A stretch of 11,530 nt of DNA from Chloroflexota bacterium (GTDB lineage Bacteria; Chloroflexota; Dehalococcoidia; SM23-28-2; RBG-16-64-32): contig VBJS01000129.1 in NCBI GenBank assembly GCA_005880055.1, positions 1-11,530 of the forward strand, written 5' to 3'. Shown one piece after another: positions 1 through 6,080 of this stretch. The notes below the pieces were generated by a model. The model did no database searches, had not been told where the DNA came from, and worked only from the letters and a program-made list of their open reading frames with translations. The position numbers were made by a program, and so were the translations under genes. Numbering within the stretch: the first letter of the stretch is position 1; every line of letters starts with the position of its first letter.

Positions 1-2367
1 CCACTCGTCGTAGAAGAAGTACTTGGGCTTGGCCGGTCCTTCCTGGGAAGGACGCTCATCGTCGGCGGTGCTCATGCCGGTGACGGGCTGGCCGTCCTTG
101 ATGGGTACGGGCTGCTTCTGGAGGCGCTCCTGCTCCTGGGCGTTCAGTTCCTTGATGAGGTTGGTCAGGAAGAGCTCCGAGGACTGTGTGAGGTCGGCCT
201 CCGCCATGTCGGACAGCGTGATCTCGACGCTCTTCTCCAGCATCTGCTTGAGCTGCTCCGGCGAAAGCGGCGAGACGGGGCCCTGCTCGTTGCGCTGCTG
301 GCGGAGCTTCATCAGGAGCTGCACTGTCTCCGGCTTGAAGTCGCCGCGGAAGTCGACGGGTTGCGGGCTCTCGTAGGGCACGGGCTCGCCCTGGGGCATC
401 TGAATATCGGAATCGCCGAGGGAGTCGGCGGACATGGGGAGCGACTGCAGCTCTTCCTGGCTCATCTCCTGCCAGTCCTCGAGCAGCTCCGGGTCGATGT
501 TGGGGATGCGCTCGGCGATCTGGTAGAGGCGGAGCGTGGCTTCGGCCGAGTCCTCGACGGTGGCCTGTCCTTCCGAGAAGGACTTCAGCGTCTGCACAAT
601 GCCGACGGCTTCCTGCATCAGTGCCAGCAGCGACTCCGGCCAGACGATATGTTCGAGGCCGTCGAGGCTGGCGCGCACCATATTCTCGACGAACGACTGG
701 CGCAGCGGCATCTGTTCGGCGGGCGCGCGGCGTTCCAGCTCGAAGCGCTGGCGCTCGCCGTAAGCGCGGCGGATGCCGGCGTACTCCTTCTCGATCAGCA
801 CGTCGATACGGGCGTCCTCGACGACGGCGAAGAGGTCGGAGGCGAGCTTTCGGTCCGAGAAGAGGTCGAAGAAGCGCTCCATGTCGGTGAGGGGGCCGGA
901 GACAGCCGGGATATCGCCTTCGAGGATGTCGCCGTCGGGGTCGATGTCCCTCACCCCCGGCCCCTCTCCCGTGCGCGGGAGAGGGGAGGCCGATGGCCGG
1001 GGTGAGTCGCCCTCTGTCAGATTCCAACCTGACCCACGGGTGGAGTTGGCCTCCCGCTCATGGCGGGTCGTGGGGAACACGGCACCGTCGCGCTCGAACT
1101 CGAAGTCGAACGTGCCGAACTCCAGGTGGCCGGCCTGGTGGGTGCAGTACACCTTGTAGACGACGAAGTTGCCGTCCTTGTCGCCGAACTCTTCGACCCA
1201 GGGTGGAAGGAAGATCGAGGTGCCCTCGGTGGATGGCGCCTCTGTCTCCACCCAGCCGATGCCCTTCTCCGCCAGGGCCTCCGACGAGTGCACCGCGACC
1301 TCGTAGCCGGTGAGGGCCTTGCAGTACATGCGCAGGATATCGGACACGCGGGCGAGGTCGACGCGCGATGAGAGGGCGTCCAGCATCTCTTCGCCCTTGT
1401 TGGACTCCATGCGGAAATAGGCCTCGCCGCCCTCGACGCTGATATCGAGCAGGTTGCTGCCGGCCGTGTGCCAGTCTGCGATGAGGTCGGCCGGTATTCG
1501 CTCCAACACGCGCGAAGCCGTCTTGAGGAACTCCATGGCAGCCATCGGCGAACGCGCCACGAGGTCCTCCGCCAGCGATAGCAGCAGCCCGTGGGATTCC
1601 GGTTCGACGGTGGCCAGCGCCCTCGCCGCCTCGGCGAAGAAGGCGAACGCCTGCCGTCCCTCGCGGCGGGCGAGCTCGCGGGCGAGGGCCAGGAAGCGGA
1701 CGCGCTGCATCTGTTGCACGTGGGCGAGCAGAGACGGGCCCTTCTCGAGGTAAGAGCGGGCGTCTGCCCAGCCGGTGGAGGCGAGCGCCTCTGCGAAGGT
1801 AAGGAAGGCCGCCCGGTCCTCGTGGCCCAGCGGTTTCAGTACGTGCGGCGCAATAAGCGCATCGACGAACCGAACGAGGACGCGGGCCTCCTCGACGCTC
1901 ATCTGCTCGAAGAGGACGGGCGAGCCATCGAAGAACTGAACGGCGAGTGAGGCGGAGCGCCAGGTGCCCTTGTACAGCAGGCGGCCGAGGTTCACCCAGT
2001 CGCCCAGGCGGGCGAAAGTGATCTCAGGGAGGGCCTTCGGCGAGGCGCGGAAGTAGGAAGCGGCAAGAGCCGAAGATAGCTCTGCGAGGTCGCGGCCGTA
2101 CCTGGACCAGCGCCGGAAGCCGTCGAAGCCCAGCTCGGGCAGTACCTGGGGCGTCACCCGGTAGTACTCGCCGGCGGCTTCCCAGGAGCGCCAGGACTGG
2201 CGGGCAAGCTCCATGCCCTCGTCCGCCCACTCCCGTAGCTCCTCGTCGCTTATCGCGTCGCCGATGCTGTCGGCGGACCGGCGGAACTCGCCGACGAGGC
2301 TTGTCGAGAAGGGCGCGAGGAGCTGCTCGTAATGGGTGTAGATGCGCTTGCGCTCAGGGGTTGTCAT
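1..2367 (-). CDS. NorD/CbbO-like VWA-family protein, N-terminal 789 residues (3' end outside window)
   Basis: The frame is open from the ATG at 2367 to base 1 without a stop, giving 789 residues and ending ...FFYDEW. It follows a CbbQ/NorQ-type ATPase. In the known CbbQ-CbbO and NorQ-NorD pairs this partner carries a C-terminal von Willebrand A domain that links the ATPase to its client. That domain with its MIDAS motif is expected just past the left edge and cannot be confirmed here. Residues 1-400 look alpha-helical. Residues 406-420 hold a conserved-looking block with HQAGH at 410-414 followed by LEFGTF, and residues 517-522 read EDARID. About 660-780 is acidic, Q/E-rich and linker-like. 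Residues about 454-473 are encoded by a palindromic repeat and look inserted. No signal peptide or membrane segment is seen, so it is probably cytoplasmic. The upstream GAAGAAGA is a weak ribosome site. Family assignment rests on context and remembered motifs. Confidence 0.8.
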   Translation of the reverse strand, partial: MTTPERKRIYTHYEQLLAPFSTSLVGEFRRSADSIGDAISDEELREWADEGMELARQSWRSWEAAGEYYRVTPQVLPELGFDGFRRWSRYGRDLAELSSALAASYFRASPKALPEITFARLGDWVNLGRLLYKGTWRSASLAVQFFDGSPVLFEQMSVEEARVLVRFVDALIAPHVLKPLGHEDRAAFLTFAEALASTGWADARSYLEKGPSLLAHVQQMQRVRFLALARELARREGRQAFAFFAEAARALATVEPESHGLLLSLAEDLVARSPMAAMEFLKTASRVLERIPADLIADWHTAGSNLLDISVEGGEAYFRMESNKGEEMLDALSSRVDLARVSDILRMYCKALTGYEVAVHSSEALAEKGIGWVETEAPSTEGTSIFLPPWVEEFGDKDGNFVVYKVYCTHQAGHLEFGTFDFEFERDGAVFPTTRHEREANSTRGSGWNLTEGDSPRPSASPLPRTGEGPGVRDIDPDGDILEGDIPAVSGPLTDMERFFDLFSDRKLASDLFAVVEDARIDVLIEKEYAGIRRAYGERQRFELERRAPAEQMPLRQSFVENMVRASLDGLEHIVWPESLLALMQEAVGIVQTLKSFSEGQATVEDSAEATLRLYQIAERIPNIDPELLEDWQEMSQEELQSLPMSADSLGDSDIQMPQGEPVPYESPQPVDFRGDFKPETVQLLMKLRQQRNEQGPVSPLSPEQLKQMLEKSVEITLSDMAEADLTQSSELFLTNLIKELNAQEQERLQKQPVPIKDGQPVTGMSTADDERPSQEGPAKPKYFFYDEW
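946..1010. repeat. REP-like nested palindrome inside a coding frame
   Basis: The inner stem is perfect over 11 bp: CCCCTCTCCCG at 961-971 pairs with CGGGAGAGGGG at 976-986 around a 4-base loop. The outer arms CTCACCCCCGGC (950-961) and GCCGGGGTGAG (996-1006) are complementary apart from one extra C. Elements of this CTCACCCC/CCCTCTCCC type are familiar to me as intergenic repeats in many GC-rich bacteria. Here it lies inside the NorD/CbbO-like gene and is read through on the minus strand as a Pro/Gly/Arg-rich stretch (SPLPRTGEGPGVR) with no stop or frame change. Confidence 0.85.
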
Positions 2368-2465
2368 TGGGTCTTCTTCATAGTGCAGAGTTGTCGTCCG
2401 CGCGCCCTACGAGTACCTCAGGGCGAGCGGGACGCGATGTCCAGCGTAGTGGAGTCGCCGTGGAA

Positions 2466-2498
2466 CCGCTCATGGTGAGGCACTCGTACCATGAGCGG
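2466..2498. repeat. Perfect 11-bp inverted repeat between MoxR and NorD-like genes
   Basis: CCGCTCATGGT (2466-2476) and ACCATGAGCGG (2488-2498) are exact reverse complements separated by 11 bases. The repeat lies 18 bases past the ATPase stop codon and about 100 bases before the NorD-like start. No T-run follows on the minus strand, so it is not a typical intrinsic terminator. It could be an RNA hairpin that adjusts expression of the second gene, a processing site, or a protein-binding palindrome. Confidence 0.6.
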
Positions 2499-2516
2499 AG
2501 GAAGACGCTCAGCCTC

Positions 2517-3398
2517 CTACTCAAAGATGGAAGACACCACCTCTTCGATGCTGCGCTGCACGTCCCGGTCGTCCGTTAGCGCCCAGACTACGGCGACCTG
2601 GCAGGCGCGGCGGGCGGGGATGTCTTCGTGGATCAGCCGGCCGGCGTATATTAGCAGGCGGGTGCTCACGCCTTCCGCCAGGCCGTGCTCCTTGAGGTGG
2701 CGCACCTTCTCACCCAGCTTCGCAAGGTCGTTCGCCACTGAGTCCGAAACACCCGCCTCGTGGCCGATTATGCGGGTTTCCAGGTCGCGCGGCGGGTAGC
2801 CGAACTCGACGGCCATGAAGCGCTGGCGCGTGCTGTGTTTCAGGTCCTTGAGCGCGCTCTGGTAACCCGGGTTGTAAGAGATCACCAGCAGGAAGCCGTC
2901 GCGGGCCTCGACGATCTGGCCCAGCTTCTCGATGGGGAGAAGCCGCCGGTGGTCTGTGAGCGGGTGGATGAGCACTGTGGTGTCTTTCCGCGCCTCGACG
3001 ATTTCGTCGAGGTAGCAGATGGCGCCCGCCTTCACCGCGCGGGTCAGTGGGCCGTCGATCCAGCGCGTGGAGTCCCCCTCCAGTAGATAGCGGCCTACGA
3101 GGTCGGAGGCTGTCAGGTCCTCGTGGCAGGCGACGGTGACGAGGGGCCGGCCGTGCCCGTTCTCGCTGCCAGGCTCCACTTCCTTGATGACGCTCAGCGG
3201 CCGTCCAAGCTTGTACGCCATGTGCTCGATAAACCGCGTCTTGCCGCAGCCGGTCGGGCCCTTCAGGAGCACCGGGATCTTCTGAGTGTATGCCGCTTCG
3301 AAGAGCTCGATCTCGTCCTTAACCGGGACATAGAAGGGTTCCCGGTCCACCGTGTATTCCTCGATGGCGTACTGGCGGTACGTGTCTTCGATGGTCAT
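2517..3398 (-). CDS. MoxR-family AAA+ ATPase, CbbQ/NorQ type
   Basis: This 293-residue protein matches the CbbQ/NorQ/GvpN branch of MoxR AAA+ ATPases, which use ATP hydrolysis with a VWA partner to remodel or activate an enzyme. Walker A is GPTGCGKT at 47-54. Walker B is CYLDEI with D131 and E132, followed by VEARKDTTVLIHPLTDHRR, which is characteristic of the group. N176 in ISYNPGYQ fits sensor 1, and R191/R193 in HSTRQRF are arginine-finger candidates. CHEDLTASDLVGRYLLEG (91-108) is the family's conserved block. About 18 residues (65-86) appear inserted before that block, flanked by two GRPL motifs. Its ATG overlaps the coaE stop as ATGA, suggesting coupled translation. The NorD/CbbO-like gene follows after 149 bases. 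No Rubisco or nitric oxide reductase gene is in view, so I do not assign cbbQ or norQ. The ATPase family is secure; the client is not. Confidence 0.92.
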   Translation of the reverse strand: MTIEDTYRQYAIEEYTVDREPFYVPVKDEIELFEAAYTQKIPVLLKGPTGCGKTRFIEHMAYKLGRPLSVIKEVEPGSENGHGRPLVTVACHEDLTASDLVGRYLLEGDSTRWIDGPLTRAVKAGAICYLDEIVEARKDTTVLIHPLTDHRRLLPIEKLGQIVEARDGFLLVISYNPGYQSALKDLKHSTRQRFMAVEFGYPPRDLETRIIGHEAGVSDSVANDLAKLGEKVRHLKEHGLAEGVSTRLLIYAGRLIHEDIPARRACQVAVVWALTDDRDVQRSIEEVVSSIFE

Positions 3399-4084
3399 TC
3401 CATGCTTCTCGTTTCTGTGCTCGACTCTATTTTACGGTCTCGCGCGCCTGCTCGCTGCCTCATGGACGATGGTCCCCCGGTGGCGAGCCGTTTCTTGAGG
3501 CCGCCCCATTCTGCCTTCGCCCGGCGAACCGTTTCTTCCAACGTTCCGCTTGTGTCTATTACAACGTCTGAGCGGCCGACCCGCTCTGCGTTGTCCATCT
3601 GCGCCTTGATGATGCGCTCCAACACTTGCTCTTCTGGAATCCCGCTGCGGGCCGATGCGCGCTTCGCTGCCAGCTCCGGCGGAGCGACCGTTACCCAGAC
3701 CTCGTCTGTGAGATCGTCCCAACCGGCGTCGAAGAGCAGTGCCGCTTCGAGGACGACGAACTCCACGCCCTTTGCGTCAAGCTCGGCCAGTTGGGCCCTC
3801 ATCAGCTCTTTCATGCGAGGGTGGGTGATCGTGTTCAGATTCCGAAGGTTGGCCGGGTCGGCGAAGACTATGGCGCTCAGTTTCTTCCGGTCGATAGTGC
3901 CGTCTGCGGCGAGCATGTCCCCGCCGAACGCGGCGAGGATGTCCTCGTAAGCCGGTGTACCGGGCTGATACACCTGGTGCCCGGCCAGGTCAGCGCTAAG
4001 GATCACCGCGCCCAGTTCGGCGAGGACTTCTGCGACGGTCGATTTGCCGGTACCGATGCCGCCGGTGAGGCCGATTACATACAC
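3395..4084 (-). CDS. coaE: Dephospho-CoA kinase
   Basis: CoaE phosphorylates the 3'-hydroxyl of dephospho-CoA with ATP, the last step of coenzyme A synthesis, in the cytoplasm. The start MYVIGLTGGIGTGKSTVAEVL is diagnostic, with the P-loop GGIGTGKS at 8-15. The substrate-site segment reads SADLAGHQVYQPG (30-42); the family usually has DAD, so the first aspartate is serine here while D32 is kept. LEAALLFDAG (112-121), ERIIKAQM (156-163) and RSDVVIDTSGTLEE (171-184) also match the family. The protein has 229 residues, about 30 longer than the usual core, with a charged tail likely of no catalytic importance. The start is GTG at 4084; no in-frame ATG fits the conserved N-terminus, and no clear Shine-Dalgarno sequence precedes it. 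It is the first gene of an apparent operon with the MoxR ATPase (4-base overlap). Confidence 0.95.
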   Translation of the reverse strand: MYVIGLTGGIGTGKSTVAEVLAELGAVILSADLAGHQVYQPGTPAYEDILAAFGGDMLAADGTIDRKKLSAIVFADPANLRNLNTITHPRMKELMRAQLAELDAKGVEFVVLEAALLFDAGWDDLTDEVWVTVAPPELAAKRASARSGIPEEQVLERIIKAQMDNAERVGRSDVVIDTSGTLEETVRRAKAEWGGLKKRLATGGPSSMRQRAGARDRKIESSTETRSME

Positions 4085-4142
4085 GTGGATGTCATAGGAT
4101 GAAGAAGCCGGAGCGCCGGATTGGCGCGCCGACTGTAGGGTG

Positions 4143-4171
4143 ATTGTTGCAGGCGCTCAGGCGGGCGTCAA
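4143..4171 (-). promoter_or_regulatory. Candidate sigma70-type promoter for coaE-MoxR-NorD-like operon
   Basis: On the minus strand TTGACG (4171-4166) matches five of six bases of the -35 consensus. It is followed after exactly 17 bases by AACAAT (4148-4143), which matches four of six bases of the -10 consensus. Transcription would start near 4136, giving a leader of about 50 bases before the coaE GTG. Prediction by eye only. Confidence 0.4.
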
Positions 4172-4193
4172 GGAAGATGGCCTTTGGGCGTCC

Positions 4194-4519
4194 CTTCCGC
4201 CGCGCTCGGCTCGGGAGGAAATGGCAGGCGGCCGGTTGAAGGGCGCTGTTCACTCCCCGCCGCGCCGGCGGGTCCCCCTTCGACTTTGCTCAGGACATGC
4301 TTCGCGACGATGCGACCTGCCCGGTTTGCAGTGATATCGCCGCTCAGGATGACATGATCGGGCCGGTCCTCACGACCTCCCCACCTTCCTTCCGCCCCGC
4401 TCTGCGGAGGATGACATTTGCCGCGGTGATGATGGCGCCGTTCACTCCCCGCGCCCCGCCGGGTCCCTTCGCGAAGATACGTCGTGGCGGTACGCGAGCG
4501 CCAGTTCGCTCAGGATGAC
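4194..4519. repeat. Diverged tandem intergenic repeat, period about 190 bases
   Basis: Two related units fill most of the 485-base gap between the regulator and coaE. Unit A starts with CTTCCGCC near 4194, contains TTCACTCCCCGC at 4249-4260 and GCGGGTCCC near 4268-4276, and ends at GCTCAGGA. Unit B starts with CTTCCGCC near 4389, contains TTCACTCCCCGC at 4441-4452 and CCGGGTCCC near 4459-4467, and ends at CGCTCAGGATGAC (4507-4519). Another CGCTCAGGATGAC lies at 4341-4353. Spacing between matching anchors is 192-195 bases, with indels in between. I see no gene in 4085-4569 apart from the promoter candidate near coaE, and no clear terminator after the regulator. Confidence 0.6.
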
Positions 4520-4569
4520 GCGGCTGCTTGGCGGGGTACGTCTGGAGGATTGGCTGGAGGTTGACGCGT

Positions 4570-6030
4570 CTAGCGGCTGGTCATCTCGCGGACGAGGTCA
4601 TCGAAGTCGGGCACGGCGTCGTATTCGTCTTCGTCGAGGTCCTTGCGTAGCACCTGGACGTAGCGGTTGTAGCAGAACTTGGCCGCTTCCACCTGGCCGG
4701 AGAGGACGTAGTTGCTCATCAGACGGTACCAGGCGGCCTCGTTGAACTCGTCCTGCTCCAGGATGCGCTGGCAGAGGTCGGCGCTGCGCTTGTACTCGCC
4801 CTTCTGGCTGTAGGCCGCTGCTAAGGTGGTGAGCAGGCTCGTGTACTGCTCTTCCAGCTGCCAGCGAAGCGTTTCCGCCCACTCTGAGTAGAAGTCCGGC
4901 GCGAACTGGCCCGTCCGCAGGGCCAGCGCCTTCTCCATCAGGCCAATAGCTTCGGAACTGCCCTTGGGTAGCGCGTCGGCGTCCTTCAACGCCTGCTGGA
5001 ATTCGTCGACATCAAAGGTGAAGCGGCCTCGCGGGTCGAGGACGTAGCGCCCGGAATCCTTGGCGATGCAGTCCTGGTACAGGGCCTTGCGCAGCCGGTA
5101 CATGTTGGAGTGGAAGGCACTCGTTGTCTTCTCCTCCGGGTGGTCCGGCCAGAGCGCGGCGACGATCTCGTCTTTGCGCAGGGGGCGCCGGTTGCAGAGG
5201 AAAAAGAAGAACATCTCCTTGCCCTTCTCGCTGCGCCACTCCAGGTCGGTGATCTCGTGTCCCCCGACCTCAGCTCGGGGCTGCCCGAACCCATAAGCGT
5301 GCACGACGTTGCCGGCCGGGTCCGTGCCCGGCTCCTCCTCCTCGGTTGTGCCGCTGCTGCCCTTGATCATCTTAAGGACTCGCGCATAGTAGCCGCCGGC
5401 AATCTTGTTCGCTGCGCCATATTGCACAAGCAGGGGGTTGCGTGTGGCCTCTACCAGCAGGAAGTGGTCATACCCGAGGTCGGATACAGCGCCTGCTGCC
5501 AGCTCAAGGAACTCCAGCGCCAACCGCTTGCGTTTCAGCGAGAAATAGATGCCGGCCAGCAGGAAGTAAGCCTTCGCCAACTCCCTCTTGGCGGCCGACT
5601 CCCGAAGGTGGGAGATCGCCTGCTCCAGGCTCTCTGCCGCCTCCTTGAGGTCGCCCTGGCGACGCTTGAGCAGCCCGGCTGTGATCAGGCAGAGGCCCAG
5701 CTCCAGCGCTCCACCGCGTTTCTCCGCCTCTGCCATTGCCCGCTTGGCCCAGGACTCGCTGCTCTGCAGGTCGCCCATGAGCTGATAGGTGTTGGCGATG
5801 CAATCGGCGGTGTAGATGCGGATATAGGCGTCGTCCAGGCTCCATGCCTGGTCCAGGCAGGAGTTGTACAGCTCCAGCGCAGCGTTGTAGTCCGCCGTGT
5901 TCCGCTTGATGTCGCCCAGCGACGCCAGCAGGTACACCTCCGGCCGCTGGTTGCTCAGCCCGCGGGCCTTCTCCAATCCCTGGCGCGCCACGTTCTCCGC
6001 CGCGTCGTAGTCGCCCTGCAGGAAGTACAT
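4570..6030 (-). CDS. C-terminal part of frameshifted regulator: TPRs, winged helix, BTAD region
   Basis: This 486-residue frame carries the DNA-binding half of a transcriptional regulator. Residues 1-220 are TPR-like helical repeats (such as QGDYDAAENVARQGLEKA and RQGDLKEAAESLEQAISHL). Residues 225-240 form an acidic linker. Residues about 242-342 fit an OmpR/SARP-type winged helix (EKGKEMFFFFLCNRRPLRKD, then ALWPDHPEEKTTSAFHSNMYRLRKAL). Residues about 345-470 fit a BTAD helical domain (AEAIGL-like helices, EWAETLRWQLEEQY, LSGQVEAAKFCYNRYVQVLRKDL). The ATG at 6030 lacks a ribosome site and starts in the middle of a TPR. The same frame is open upstream to 6129 and encodes AYLERARQRWLKLG, a natural continuation of the gene that ends at 6081. 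I therefore think this is not an independent gene but the rest of that protein, separated by a one-base deletion or sequence error. Confidence 0.85.
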   Translation of the reverse strand: MYFLQGDYDAAENVARQGLEKARGLSNQRPEVYLLASLGDIKRNTADYNAALELYNSCLDQAWSLDDAYIRIYTADCIANTYQLMGDLQSSESWAKRAMAEAEKRGGALELGLCLITAGLLKRRQGDLKEAAESLEQAISHLRESAAKRELAKAYFLLAGIYFSLKRKRLALEFLELAAGAVSDLGYDHFLLVEATRNPLLVQYGAANKIAGGYYARVLKMIKGSSGTTEEEEPGTDPAGNVVHAYGFGQPRAEVGGHEITDLEWRSEKGKEMFFFFLCNRRPLRKDEIVAALWPDHPEEKTTSAFHSNMYRLRKALYQDCIAKDSGRYVLDPRGRFTFDVDEFQQALKDADALPKGSSEAIGLMEKALALRTGQFAPDFYSEWAETLRWQLEEQYTSLLTTLAAAYSQKGEYKRSADLCQRILEQDEFNEAAWYRLMSNYVLSGQVEAAKFCYNRYVQVLRKDLDEDEYDAVPDFDDLVREMTSR

Positions 6031-6080
6031 CGCGCCCAGGTTGATTATCGTCTCTACGAGCCGCTGGTCGTTGCCCAGCT

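Noticed and set aside
56..1027. 323-codon minus-strand open frame rich in Arg/Pro/Ala
   Set aside because: It overlaps the NorD/CbbO-like gene in another frame, has the arginine- and alanine-heavy composition of GC-rich shadow frames, and contains no recognisable motif.
2517..3398. Calling the ATPase Rubisco activase CbbQ or nitric oxide reductase activator NorQ
   Set aside because: The sequence supports the subfamily, but neither Rubisco nor nitric oxide reductase genes are present in the window.
3123..3950. 275-codon plus-strand open frame
   Set aside because: It is antisense to coaE and the MoxR ATPase, both identified by strong motifs.
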